Shown: positions 1-9,104, counted from the first letter of the stretch. The stretch: 64,000 bases of DNA from JAUWKC01 sp035527845 (GCA_035527845.1 DATKZT010000070.1:1-64000), one strand, 5' to 3'. Program-made: numbers and translations. The notes: generated from the sequence alone by a model not told the origin.

Positions 1-190
1 CACTTGGCGGGGCAGGTTCGCTGTAAACAATAGAAGGGCTCGTATGTGAGCCAAGAAATGGGAGCTTTTTGGGCTGGAAAGGCTCAAAATGAAGATAACC
101 ATACCTATTTTGGTCCTTGGGGCGAGGGCAGGGGATACCAGCCTAAACATCAAACAACGGTCATTTTGTGTTAATTTGGGAGGACTTGTC

Positions 191-2224
191 ATGGTCAAGC
201 GAAGGTTTTTAACAGGTTTTGTGATAGTTTTGGCTTTTTTGCTGCCGGCAGGCAGGTGCTTAGCTGATGTTTCAGCCCAGCTTGCCGAGGCCAAGGCGTA
301 CGCACAGCAGGGTGAGTATGAGCAGGCGGAGGCACTTTATCGGCAGGTTGCGGCGGACAACGCAGGAAGCGCCGAGGGGCTTTCGGCGACGGAGGGGCTG
401 ATTTTAGTGCTTATTCGGGCGGAAAAGAAGGATGAAGCGCAGGCGGTGTATCGGCAGCTAATGGCTGATTATTCGGCCAGTCCCGGTCTGGTGGAGGCCT
501 TGAGCCGGGAGGCGGCAGGGGCGTTCAAGGACGCCAAGATGTTCGAGACGGCTGCCGAGATTTATGAGTATATTCTTGCCCATGGACCGAGTGCGGGTCA
601 GATTATGCAGTGTCGAACGGGGCTTTTCAAGTCGTATCTTGGCTTAAATGAGGATGTTAAGGCACAGGCTGAGTTCGATTCGCTTGTGACGGATTTTGCG
701 GACCAGGCCAATCTTGCGGATATTGTCGAGAATCTCGGAAAGGAGTGTCGAGGTCTTCGCAAGTGGCAGGCTTGCAGGATGGTCAATGAGTATTTTGTCA
801 GTCACTGGGGCGGCGATGAGCGAGCGGCGAACGCACAGCGTCTTGTGGCCAAGTCGTGTCTGAAGGCAGGCGATGATGAGGGGGCGACCGCGGCCATCGA
901 GAAGCTGTTAGCTGATTACAGCGGTAATCCGGGCATTGGGTACGAGTTAGCTGAGCTTGCCGATGACTATGCTGGCGATAAGAGGTATGAAAAGGCGGCG
1001 GGGCTTTATAAGCAGGCGGTGGAGAGATGGCCGAGCAGTAAGTGGGCGGTGGAGGCGCAGAAGCGGCTGGCGCGGATGTATATACATATCGGCGATTATG
1101 AAAAGGCGGATTCGGCGGCGGGGAAATTGACAGAGTCGTTTTCCAACGCAGAGGGGATTGCCGCGGCGATAGAGGATGTGGCGGATAAGTACCAGTTGGC
1201 GGGCAGTCACGCCAAGTCGTATCCGCTGCATCGGTATGTCGTGGAGCATTGGCCGGAGAATGAGCGTGCGATATGGTGCCAGATGAAGGCGATTATGTCC
1301 CAGCTTCGATTGAGCGATTTGGCCAAGGCGGAGCAGGACCTTGGGAGTCTGCTCACTGATTTTGCGGGCCATAAGGAGCTTGGGCCGGCTGTGCATGAGG
1401 TCGTCGAGGAGTACCGTAATACCGGGGCGCACGAGGAAGGGCGGGAGCTGTTTGCTTATTTGCTTGAGAACTGGGATGAGACGCCGGACACAATGCTCGA
1501 ATTGCAGGTGGGTATCGCCCTACAGAGCATCAAGCTGAGAGAGCCAAACAGGGTGGAGGCTGCGATAGAACAGTTGATAGCCGATTACAACGACCATCCG
1601 AAAATTGCCAAAGCCCTCTTTCAGATTGCCGAGGAGTTCTACTACGCTCATAAGTACGACAAGGCGATTGAGCTTATGGAACTCATACTGAGTAGCTATC
1701 AAGACCGGGAGTATCCGGGTAAGGGCGAGCTGCCTTTCATTCTGGCTCTCTGTCAGAGAAAGATGGGCAGGTATGATGAAGCGATAAAGAACTTGCGGGT
1801 GTGCGTTGAGGAATATCCGGAAAGTCGGTTTAGCCTGCAAGCGCCGTATTCCATCGGCCTGTTGTATCTGCGGCAGAAGAAGGACTACGAGCAGGCGGCG
1901 TACTGGTTCGAGCAGCAGCTTGAGCGATATCCGAATAATGGGTTCAGCGAAAAAGCACTGCACCATTTGGCATGGTGCTATCTTGGGCACCTCAAGGATT
2001 ACGTCAAGGCTGCTCAGGCATATGAGGAATATATCGCCAATTACCCGGACGATGTATGCGTCTGGTCGTGTTACACGGGCTTGGCCCGGTGTTATGCGAA
2101 GTTGGGCGATGCGGACAAGGCCTTAGGGGTCTTGCAGAGCGCGTACGAGAAAGCCGACACCGACAGGCTGCGTGGAGAGTTTGCCGAGCGGATAACGGCA
2201 TTGGAGAAAGGAGGTGTACCATGA
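191..2224 (+). CDS. Exported TPR-repeat protein
   Basis: A 677-residue protein built almost wholly of tetratricopeptide-like helical repeats (recurring patterns such as YEKAAGLYKQAVERWP and YDEAIKNLRVCVEEYP), so probably a scaffold for protein-protein contacts outside the cytoplasm. An N-terminal signal peptide is visible: MVKRR, a hydrophobic stretch, then LLPAGRCLAD. I chose the ATG at 191 because GGGAGG lies 7 nt upstream and the signal peptide follows at once; an upstream in-frame ATG at 89 would add 34 residues with no such signal. The stop overlaps the next start (ATGA), so the two genes are probably co-translated. Part of the repeat region (about 1005-1131) recurs as a fragment at 5363-5489. 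The client or partner is unknown. Confidence 0.85.
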   Translation: MVKRRFLTGFVIVLAFLLPAGRCLADVSAQLAEAKAYAQQGEYEQAEALYRQVAADNAGSAEGLSATEGLILVLIRAEKKDEAQAVYRQLMADYSASPGLVEALSREAAGAFKDAKMFETAAEIYEYILAHGPSAGQIMQCRTGLFKSYLGLNEDVKAQAEFDSLVTDFADQANLADIVENLGKECRGLRKWQACRMVNEYFVSHWGGDERAANAQRLVAKSCLKAGDDEGATAAIEKLLADYSGNPGIGYELAELADDYAGDKRYEKAAGLYKQAVERWPSSKWAVEAQKRLARMYIHIGDYEKADSAAGKLTESFSNAEGIAAAIEDVADKYQLAGSHAKSYPLHRYVVEHWPENERAIWCQMKAIMSQLRLSDLAKAEQDLGSLLTDFAGHKELGPAVHEVVEEYRNTGAHEEGRELFAYLLENWDETPDTMLELQVGIALQSIKLREPNRVEAAIEQLIADYNDHPKIAKALFQIAEEFYYAHKYDKAIELMELILSSYQDREYPGKGELPFILALCQRKMGRYDEAIKNLRVCVEEYPESRFSLQAPYSIGLLYLRQKKDYEQAAYWFEQQLERYPNNGFSEKALHHLAWCYLGHLKDYVKAAQAYEEYIANYPDDVCVWSCYTGLARCYAKLGDADKALGVLQSAYEKADTDRLRGEFAERITALEKGGVP

Positions 2225-4068
2225 AACAGACGACTAACGACAGACGACGCAAGAGCGAGAGCGGAAGACTTGGTTTATGCTTGGCAGCGGTAGTGATTTG
2301 TGGTACGATAATTGATGGTAAGAGCCTGGCTCATCACGTGCTGCAGATAAACGATTTTTATGTGAGGGCGAACATGTCGGACCCAAACGAGACGGAAGCA
2401 AATGTATGCGAGTGTGGATACTGGGTCTATGTCGAATGGTGGGCGACCACAAAGAACGGGGACTTTGATATCGAGATATGGGAGCCGGGGACGCCGAGCG
2501 ACGACGAGGACGAAGACTTTCGTCCGCCGAGCGGGACAAAGATAGCAGAAACAAGTCATACGACCAGCGGGAGGTACACAGACAGCAAGCTATTTGAGGT
2601 GACGGATTCGTCGGCTCTTACTACGGGCGAGCACAGTATAAGGGCCTGGGTGATAGAAACGAGCACCAGCCCACCGAACGCGTGGGAATATAGTGACGAC
2701 GAGTGCACGGTTTTTGTGGCCAAGGGGACAGAAGTGGAGTGGGAAACGTTTCCCGGAAACACAGATTTGGACGGGTGTCCGAAGAACGGCGGCAAACGCA
2801 TTTTTCCGGGCAAGCAGACTTACAATGATGAGGACGCGGCAGATCGGAAAAAGGTCACGGTCAAGGCGACGATAACGCCTGCCGCCGCGGACATCAAGGT
2901 ATATTTTAGCTGGTGGGATGTGGACGACCCCTGCTCAGATGATCCGCCGCTTGACGACAATGACAGCAACGGGCCTACAGGTGGGGACAACAATGGTTCG
3001 GGAGCAAGTGTGCCAACCTACGCCACTACTGATGCGAGTGGAGTAGCGAAAGCGACATTTACCGTGAGTATGCAGCCGGGGGACAATTTCAAGATAACGG
3101 CTTCGACATGCGAGGCCAAGCTGGGGGAGGTGGACCAGACAGATGTTGACGGTAACAGTCTGCCCGAGTGTGTTATAATGACCGAAATGCTGACTGTTTG
3201 GCGCAAATTACACATAGAACGTGATTCAATGGAGCAGGTTGCAGATTCAGGTGATGAAGATAATTGGGTCCGCGGGGGTGTGGACACGAGCGATTTCAGT
3301 TATGATTCGGGGAATAATGAAACAACGATCGTTCTCAACCAAGACTTGGCTGCCTGTTGGGAAGAGAGCAAGGAATATCACTTCGTAGGGGGCGAGTATA
3401 AGCAATGCGGCGTGCCGTGGACTCCGTTGAGGACAGTAGGTCATGTCGGCTACGATGACATCGTTGTAGATGGCAATGCTGTTGTGGGCTGGCCCTGTAG
3501 TTACAGCTTAAAAGATGATGATGACACGGGTCTCTTGCCCTCGCCGCCGGACATCGGCAAGTGTGATGATATATTTGAGGACTGCTACATTGACTGTGTG
3601 GATGATGCTCCTGGGGGGACCAATACGGTTGGCTTTAGGCGACACGTCGGAAGTACAGTGACCTACAATAGCAACATTGAGGCTGCTGCTCAGAGGGGCT
3701 CGGCAGGCAGCGAGGCAGACAATTGGTGGGTCGTGTATGTACTCTCAGGATATCAGGGTGGCTTCAATAACGACTATGATCCGGACACAGATTCGCCAGC
3801 CCAATGTGCGGTTACTCATTCCACGAACTTCCAGATATCCGTTACTTTTCGAGAGACAATGAGCGACATCGCCGGCGCTGGCGCAGCAAATCTGGAGCAA
3901 CAGTCAGTTGTTCACGAGATCGGCCACCAGGTTCTGGAAGAAGGGGACAGTGCGCACACTGCCAACACGATAATGAACGCGGTACTACCTGTAGGGGCTG
4001 TAGATGAGCACTTTAGTAACGCTCATATTGCCACGATCCGAGGCAAGACATCCGCGCCAGGAAACTAA
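2221..4068 (+). CDS. Exported putative zinc metalloprotease with Ig-like region
   Basis: A 615-residue protein starting in the ATGA overlap with the TPR gene, behind a near-perfect ribosome binding site (AAAGGAGGTG, 2207-2216). The N terminus has a positively charged stretch, a hydrophobic segment (LGLCLAAVVICGTIID) and a likely cleavage region near SLAHH. The middle (about residues 190-310) reads like a bacterial Ig-like domain with acidic, possibly calcium-binding loops. Near the C terminus is HEIGHQ (His565, Glu566, His569), followed by His579 and a TIMNA segment that resembles the Met-turn of metzincins. The third metal ligand is not at the usual HExxHxxGxxH spacing, so assignment to metzincins is tentative. 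Tight coupling to the TPR gene suggests they act together at the cell surface. Confidence 0.7.
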   Translation: MKQTTNDRRRKSESGRLGLCLAAVVICGTIIDGKSLAHHVLQINDFYVRANMSDPNETEANVCECGYWVYVEWWATTKNGDFDIEIWEPGTPSDDEDEDFRPPSGTKIAETSHTTSGRYTDSKLFEVTDSSALTTGEHSIRAWVIETSTSPPNAWEYSDDECTVFVAKGTEVEWETFPGNTDLDGCPKNGGKRIFPGKQTYNDEDAADRKKVTVKATITPAAADIKVYFSWWDVDDPCSDDPPLDDNDSNGPTGGDNNGSGASVPTYATTDASGVAKATFTVSMQPGDNFKITASTCEAKLGEVDQTDVDGNSLPECVIMTEMLTVWRKLHIERDSMEQVADSGDEDNWVRGGVDTSDFSYDSGNNETTIVLNQDLAACWEESKEYHFVGGEYKQCGVPWTPLRTVGHVGYDDIVVDGNAVVGWPCSYSLKDDDDTGLLPSPPDIGKCDDIFEDCYIDCVDDAPGGTNTVGFRRHVGSTVTYNSNIEAAAQRGSAGSEADNWWVVYVLSGYQGGFNNDYDPDTDSPAQCAVTHSTNFQISVTFRETMSDIAGAGAANLEQQSVVHEIGHQVLEEGDSAHTANTIMNAVLPVGAVDEHFSNAHIATIRGKTSAPGN

Positions 4069-4155
4069 AATCAGCAGGCTGCTATGGACGAGTGAGCCCA
4101 ATTATGATATGAATTCTTGGAGTTGGCAGACCGTAATTTGAAAGGGGCCTTGACT

Positions 4156-5277
4156 ATGAAACCAAACGTCCTTAAGCTGATAGCCTTAACATGTGTCCAA
4201 GTGGCAGTTGCCGTTAGTAGCCCGGCAAGAGCAGCGGAAATCGGGGACTTCAACGAATTGACGTTGAAGATATCGACTGACCGCGTTGAAGTTCTGCCTC
4301 TGGAACCGATACAATTCACAGTAACCCTGTCTAACCAGACTAACCACCCTGTCAAAGGACACTCTATGATAGAGCCAGGGGATTTTCTTCGCATATATGT
4401 TGCGAAAGGCGATTCGGCCTTTGACCAGTTCCGGACATCCGATTGGCCTGCCCTGGCCTTGAGCGGGGGACCGGTGATTCTCCAGCGCGGCTTTCGACGA
4501 AGCGTGAGCGGGTATTTGTATTATGCTCACGCCCCTGATCCGGATAAGCAGCCACACGGTGCGTACCTGTTTGAGACGCCTGGGCTTTACCGGCTTAAAG
4601 CAATATTGACGGATATGAAGGGTCAGAATCCTATCGAATCGAATACCCTGACAATAGAGATAAAGGAACCGAGGGGCGAAGACGCTGCTGCTTACGAGTT
4701 GCTTAAAGCGCTTAAAGGCATGAGTGATAGGAATGTTTCTTATGGGGGCTTTCTGATGCGAGACTTTGGACGACAATACCACCCACGGTGGGAGGCCTTC
4801 ATCGACAAGCAGGAGGAACTTCTTTCCAGATTTCCAAAGAGGCAGTACGCGCGCTACGCGGAGTATTCGCTCGGCCTCACATATAGTAGGCGCGATGATG
4901 AGCAGGACGTGCAGCGAGGGATTAGCCTACTGAAAAAAGCGTCGCGCCATTCGAGTTTTTTTCTTGCCGAAGACGCGCTGCGGGCTTTGAGGGGCGTCAA
5001 GTTGAAGCGGGGCCAACGAGAAGAAGCCAAGGAGTATGAGGGCGAGATGGCAGCTAGGTTCCCAAATAGCCCGGAAGGCAGAGACTACTTAGAGCGGCAG
5101 TACATTCTTGAAGAGAAAAAGAAAGAACGGCACGAAGAACAGCAGGAGCAACAGAAACAAGAGGAAAAAGACGAGAAGCGGGCCTTGACTTGGCCTGTCG
5201 GCTTAGGTGGGGCATTGGGTATAGTAATTGTCGTGGGTCTTGTAGTGGGCCTCAAGAAATGGGCCGCTCGCACGTAG
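4156..5277 (+). CDS. Exported, C-terminally membrane-anchored TPR-like protein
   Basis: A 373-residue protein. Its signal peptide runs from MKPNVLK through a hydrophobic core to a SPARAAE cleavage site. Residues 25-165 look like a beta-sandwich (TVTLSN, LYRLKAILTD), the next part is TPR-like helical sequence, then comes a Glu/Lys/Gln-rich coiled coil (about 305-345) and a C-terminal transmembrane helix (GIVIVVGLVVGLKKW). I chose the ATG at 4156 over the in-frame ATG at 4117 because AAAGGGG precedes it and the signal peptide begins there. It lies 87 nt after the metalloprotease gene on the same strand and probably belongs to the same surface-protein cluster. Function unknown. Confidence 0.75.
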   Translation: MKPNVLKLIALTCVQVAVAVSSPARAAEIGDFNELTLKISTDRVEVLPLEPIQFTVTLSNQTNHPVKGHSMIEPGDFLRIYVAKGDSAFDQFRTSDWPALALSGGPVILQRGFRRSVSGYLYYAHAPDPDKQPHGAYLFETPGLYRLKAILTDMKGQNPIESNTLTIEIKEPRGEDAAAYELLKALKGMSDRNVSYGGFLMRDFGRQYHPRWEAFIDKQEELLSRFPKRQYARYAEYSLGLTYSRRDDEQDVQRGISLLKKASRHSSFFLAEDALRALRGVKLKRGQREEAKEYEGEMAARFPNSPEGRDYLERQYILEEKKKERHEEQQEQQKQEEKDEKRALTWPVGLGGALGIVIVVGLVVGLKKWAART

Positions 5278-5362
5278 ACCGAGGTCCCAGGGCGCAAGTA
5301 ATTTCGGGGAGTGGAGCAAGGCGCAGGGAGTATTCTCTTTGACAAGTGAAGATTGTGCACCT

Positions 5363-5489
5363 TCTTTATAAGCAGGCGGTGGAGAGGTGGCCGAGCAGTA
5401 AGTGGGCGGTGGAGGCGCAGAAGCGGCTGGCGAGGATGTATGTGCAAATCGGCGATTATGAAAAGGCGGATGCGGCGGCGGCGAAATTG
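5363..5489 (+). pseudogene. Fragment of the TPR gene (partial duplication)
   Basis: About 127 bp almost identical to about 1005-1131 inside the TPR gene, encoding the same repeat (LYKQAVERWPSSKWAVEAQK). It has no start, no signal peptide and no continuation, and it abuts an unrelated fragment in another frame. It is debris of a duplication or recombination event, not a gene. Confidence 0.8.
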
Positions 5490-5509
5490 TCGACTGTGCT
5501 ATTGCGGAC

Positions 5510-5691
5510 AATAATACCATCGGCTACGGCGGTGGACTATACAACTGCAGCAGCACCATCAGGAAGTGCATCATCAGGGACAACTCCGCTGAAGGGGACG
5601 GAGGCGCGATGCTTTGTGCAGGAAACAAATGTCCTTGCACCCACGGCAGGTTGGCTGGCATCGGCTTTGGAGCGATGCTTATTCCAGACTG
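5510..5691 (+). pseudogene. Fragment of a parallel beta-helix (right-handed) repeat protein
   Basis: Read in the frame starting at 5510 the sequence gives NNTIGYGGGLYNCSSTIRKC followed by IIRDNSAEGDGGAML. This is the Gly/Asn-rich repeat pattern typical of planctomycete surface beta-helix proteins. It differs in frame from the TPR fragment just before it, and coding resemblance fades toward the 3' end of infC on the other strand. There is no intact gene around it. Confidence 0.6.
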
Positions 5692-6210
5692 CTATTTGTT
5701 CGGCACAAGGAGGAGCTTGAGGCGTCTTCCGGCCATGGTGGAAGGCTGCTCGATCTTTGCCAAATCCTGCAAGGTCTCCGTGATTTCGGTTAATATGGTG
5801 TAGCCCTGCTCTTTATGGAGCATCTGCCGACCACGGAAGAAGACGGTAAACTGCACCTTGTGTCCTCTTTCCAGGAATTCACGCGCGTGACTTACTTTGA
5901 TGCTCAAATCATGCGGGTCGGTTTCCGGTCGGAGCCTGATTTCCTTCAGCGTCATGGCGTGGAAATGATGTTTCTTATGTGCATCTCGAACCTTCCGTTT
6001 TTGCTGGTAGAGCCATTTGCCGTAGTCCATAATTCGACAAACGGGGGGATTGCTGTTGGGGGCGACCTCAACGAGGTCAAGGCCCGCCTCGCGGGCCCTG
6101 TTGAGGGCGTCCCGCAGGTCCACTATTCCCGCCTGACTATTTGATTCGTCAATGAGGCGAATCTGGTCGGCACGGATCCTGTCATTTATCCTTAAGCCTA
6201 ATTTACCTAT
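5692..6210 (-). CDS. infC: Translation initiation factor IF-3, apparent AUA start
   Basis: IF-3 binds the 30S subunit and checks start-codon pairing. The sequence has the N-domain signatures RINDRIR and LRDALNRAREAGLDLVEVAP, then PPVCRIMDYGKWLYQQ, the linker, and a C domain with KEIRLRP, HDLSIKV and FFRGRQM. Length is 172 residues, normal for the family. No ATG, GTG or TTG lies in frame upstream of the conserved RIN segment before the stop at 6229-6231. The only start that keeps the whole N domain is ATA at 6208-6210, preceded by AAGGTGG about 7 nt upstream. A GTG further in (6124-6126) would delete the RINDRIR segment. Many bacteria use AUU, AUC or AUA for infC as part of IF-3 autoregulation, which fits. 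thrS lies upstream on the same strand. Confidence 0.9.
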   Translation of the reverse strand: MGKLGLRINDRIRADQIRLIDESNSQAGIVDLRDALNRAREAGLDLVEVAPNSNPPVCRIMDYGKWLYQQKRKVRDAHKKHHFHAMTLKEIRLRPETDPHDLSIKVSHAREFLERGHKVQFTVFFRGRQMLHKEQGYTILTEITETLQDLAKIEQPSTMAGRRLKLLLVPNK

Positions 6211-6293
6211 AGTACACCACCTTACCTTTCATAAGAGCACACAATAACGCAGCCGGCCAAGCCGGTAAAGAGCATACGGTATTCGTTCGCTCG

Positions 6294-8234
6294 TTATTTA
6301 ACAATTCGGTCGCCAACTTTCAAGGCCAAATCTATCTGTCTATCGGCAATTTTGCTTTTGGCGATTGCGACAAATCCGTCTATTTCGAGGGTTTCATTTT
6401 CTTTTCGGCCTCTGATTCTGACGTTGACGGTATCGGACTGAGCCTCCTTCGGCCCGACCACGAGCATATAGGGCAGCCTCTCGGCGTGGGCCCGTGCAAT
6501 TTTGGCGCTTATCTTTTCGTCGGAGAGGTCAGCGCCGCAACGGAGGCGATTTTCCCTGAGCCTGCCGAGAACAGCAAGGGCATAATCATTGGTCTTTTCA
6601 CTAATGGGCAGGACCCTTGCCTGCTCCGGAGAAAGCCAGAGGGGGAAGTTGGCGGCATAGTGCTCGGTCAATATCCCAATGAAGCGTTCAAAAGACCCGA
6701 GCACCGCACGGTGAATCATAACGGGTGTCTTCTCGTTATTGTCCCTGTCGGTATAGAGCAGGCCGAATCGCTCGGGCATGGAGAAATCGAGCTGAATAGT
6801 GCCGAGCTGCCAGGACCTCTTGAGGCAGTCCTCCACATGAAAATCTATCTTTGGTCCGTAGAAGGCGCCGTCGCCCTCGTTAATTTTGTAGTCGATCCCC
6901 TTGTGGGCCAGGGCGTTTTTCAGTGCGTCTGTGGAGACGTCCCAGATTTCGTCGGAGCCGATGTGCTTTTGGGGCTTTGTTGAAAGCTCGATGTGGAAAT
7001 CCTCGAAGCCGAAGGCGCGGTAGGTCTCAAATATGAGATTGATAACGCCAACGATTTCGGATTCTGTCTGGTCCGGCATGCAGTAGATGTGCGCGTCATC
7101 CTGGGTGAATTTTCTGACGCGAAAGAGCCCGTGCATGACGCCGCTGGCTTCGTGACGATGGACCAGGCCGAACTCGGCGACGCGCATCGGCAGCTCGCGA
7201 TACGAGTGCTGTCTGGTCCCGTAGACAAGACAGCCGCCGGGACAGTTCATGGGCTTGATGGCATAGCCCGTATCGTCGAAGCTGGTGAAGTACATGTTCT
7301 CTTTGTAATTGTCCCAGTGTCCGCTCTTGTGCCAGAGATTTTCATTAAGTATAATAGGGGTCTGAATTTCCTTGTATCCGTATTTCTCATTTAACAGGCG
7401 GAGGAAGTCCACTATTGCGTTCCAGACAACCATTCCCTTTGCGTGGATAAAGGCGAAGCCGGGTCCGGCCTCATTGAAACTGAACAGGTCCAACTGTTTT
7501 CCGAGCACGCGGTGGTCCCGTTTCCTGGCCTCTTCGAGTCTTTGGAGGTGGTCGTCGAGCTCTTTTTTTGTGGGCCAGGCGGTGCCGTAGACTCGCTGAA
7601 GCATTTTTTGGGTCGGGTCGCCGTGCCAATAAGCGCCGGCGACGGACATGATTTTGAAGCTTCCGACCCAGCCGGTGCTTGGCACATGAGGGCCGCGGCA
7701 TAGATCCTCGAAGTGACTTCCATGCGAGTAGAAGCTGATAGTGTCACCTTGTGCGCGATTAATATTGTCGGTTTTGTATTTGTCCTGGGCCAGCTTTGCC
7801 AGAGCGTCGGCTCTGCTCATTTCCTTTCGGACGAAGGGCTGGTCGGCTCGGACGATGCGGCGCATTTCTTCCTCAATAATCTCGAAATGTTCCGGTCGGA
7901 TGGATTCGTCGAGGTCAATATCGTAGTAGAAGCCGTCCTCGACGGTGGGCCCGTAGACCAGCTTTGCATCGGGCCAGATACTGCAGACAGCCTCGGCCAT
8001 GATGTGGGCGCAGCTATGGCGCATAATCTGTAGGCCTTCGGGGTCTTTTGCCGTAATGATTTGGACGTCGGCATCGGCGTTAAGGGGGGCGGATAAATCG
8101 ACCAACTGGCCGTTCATTTTCGCCGCAAGTGCGGCTTTAGCGAGGCCCGGTCCAATTTGTGCCGCCAATTGTTGTACGGTGATGCCGTCTGCAGCCTCCA
8201 ACGAGCTGCCATCGGGCAATTTCACATGTACCAT
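6294..8234 (-). CDS. thrS: Threonyl-tRNA synthetase
   Basis: A class II aminoacyl-tRNA synthetase that charges tRNA-Thr. It has 646 residues, the full family length. In order: N-terminal TGS domain (VKLPDGSSLEAADGITVQQL), editing domain with HSCAH and DLCRGPH zinc/editing motifs, catalytic core with motif 2 (FGLVHRHEASG), the zinc-binding Cys in PMNCPGG and zinc His residues around DDAH and MIHRAVLGS, motif 3, and a C-terminal anticodon-binding domain (LSPEQARVLPIS). The ATG at 8234 begins directly with the TGS domain. infC follows after 83 nt, the conserved thrS-infC order. That gap contains a short GC-rich hairpin (CCGGC-TTG-GCCGG on the coding strand, about 6254-6266). A sigma-70-type promoter lies about 65 nt upstream. 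Confidence 0.97.
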   Translation of the reverse strand: MVHVKLPDGSSLEAADGITVQQLAAQIGPGLAKAALAAKMNGQLVDLSAPLNADADVQIITAKDPEGLQIMRHSCAHIMAEAVCSIWPDAKLVYGPTVEDGFYYDIDLDESIRPEHFEIIEEEMRRIVRADQPFVRKEMSRADALAKLAQDKYKTDNINRAQGDTISFYSHGSHFEDLCRGPHVPSTGWVGSFKIMSVAGAYWHGDPTQKMLQRVYGTAWPTKKELDDHLQRLEEARKRDHRVLGKQLDLFSFNEAGPGFAFIHAKGMVVWNAIVDFLRLLNEKYGYKEIQTPIILNENLWHKSGHWDNYKENMYFTSFDDTGYAIKPMNCPGGCLVYGTRQHSYRELPMRVAEFGLVHRHEASGVMHGLFRVRKFTQDDAHIYCMPDQTESEIVGVINLIFETYRAFGFEDFHIELSTKPQKHIGSDEIWDVSTDALKNALAHKGIDYKINEGDGAFYGPKIDFHVEDCLKRSWQLGTIQLDFSMPERFGLLYTDRDNNEKTPVMIHRAVLGSFERFIGILTEHYAANFPLWLSPEQARVLPISEKTNDYALAVLGRLRENRLRCGADLSDEKISAKIARAHAERLPYMLVVGPKEAQSDTVNVRIRGRKENETLEIDGFVAIAKSKIADRQIDLALKVGDRIVK

Positions 8235-8298
8235 CTACTCATCCGATATACCATTCCTTCTAATTCGCACTACGCCTGCATTGCCAACGTTACTCATA

Positions 8299-8326
8299 AA
8301 TATAGCTGTTGTACAGGTATTGTCAA
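8299..8326 (-). promoter_or_regulatory. Sigma-70-type promoter of thrS-infC
   Basis: On the - strand, TTGACA (8326-8321) and TATATT (8304-8299) are separated by 16 nt. Transcription would start near 8292 and leave a leader of about 58 nt before thrS. The leader is too short for a T-box and shows no obvious anti-terminator. Confidence 0.6.
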
Positions 8327-8501
8327 GTAACCCTCTTGGAAAGTGAGGGCCAGAAAACAGCGGTCGGGAATATGAGTTGCAGCAGCTGACGCGGCGTTCG
8401 CAGACTTATTAGGTCGTAAGTGTCGGCCCTGAAAAGAGTTATGTGCCACCCGGTGGATTCTGTCAATTGTGATGTAAACAAGGGCGGGACGGATTTATCT
8501 G

Positions 8502-8530
8502 TTGTTAAAAAGGAATTGAGAGTATATAAT
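8502..8530 (+). promoter_or_regulatory. Sigma-70-type promoter upstream of the FHA gene
   Basis: TTGTTA (8502-8507) and TATAAT (8525-8530) have exactly 17 nt between them. They sit 43 nt before the FHA start codon, so the leader would be short. The rest of the thrS-FHA divergent gap shows nothing else I can name. Confidence 0.6.
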
Positions 8531-8573
8531 GGTATTTGAACTTTGGCCAAATTATTGTAACGGAGCGGGAGTC

Positions 8574-9104
8574 ATGAACGTAAATTTGGTTTTAGTAAAG
8601 AAGGACGGGACACGAAGGGTATTTCCCTTGCCCAGCAGCGTGACGATAATCGGTCGGCGTGCAGACTGCGACCTTTACGCGCCACTGATGTCGGTTTCCA
8701 AGAGACATTGTCAGTTAAACTGTGACAAAGGGGCGCTGAGGATTCGCGACCTTGGCTCACGTAACGGTACATATCTTAACGGCAAACGTATTAACGAAGC
8801 GGAAATTAAGGCCGGGGACCGCATAAGGATAGGCCCTTTGACATTCGTATTTCAGATCGACGGCGGGCCTGAGAATATGGGAGCGTCAAAGGCGTCGCAA
8901 CAATCGTCCCAGAGAAGGGCATCAAGAGAAGATTTGGTGGACGAAATGCTCGATGCGCTTGAAGACGAGGAGGACCTTGCCCTGGCAGAGTCAGAGGAGT
9001 CACCGCAGAAGGATGCAGCAGAAAAGGACTTTGTGGACGAAGTGCTTGAGGCTTTCGAAGACGTGGAGGAGCTCGATTCATTAGAGGACAGTGATTCACC
9101 TTAG
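8574..9104 (+). CDS. FHA-domain protein with acidic tail
   Basis: A 176-residue cytoplasmic protein. Residues 22-95 form a forkhead-associated domain with all the phosphopeptide-binding hallmarks: GRR (27-29), SVSKRH (40-45) and GSRNGTYLNG (61-70). Such domains bind phosphothreonine peptides. The tail (about 105-176) is strongly acidic and repeats the pattern FVDEVLEAFEDVEELD twice in variant form, perhaps a docking surface. I chose the ATG at 8574, preceded by a GGAGCGGGAG purine-rich site. It is followed on the same strand by a GspE/PilB-like ATPase and a CvpA-like protein, so it may regulate a secretion or pilus-type machine; this is inference. Confidence 0.88.
   Translation: MNVNLVLVKKDGTRRVFPLPSSVTIIGRRADCDLYAPLMSVSKRHCQLNCDKGALRIRDLGSRNGTYLNGKRINEAEIKAGDRIRIGPLTFVFQIDGGPENMGASKASQQSSQRRASREDLVDEMLDALEDEEDLALAESEESPQKDAAEKDFVDEVLEAFEDVEELDSLEDSDSP

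Noticed and set aside
5085..5520. rpmI or rplT in the region after infC
   Set aside because: No frame on the - strand shows the basic, conserved L35 or L20 sequence; those frames are antisense to TPR-like sequence.
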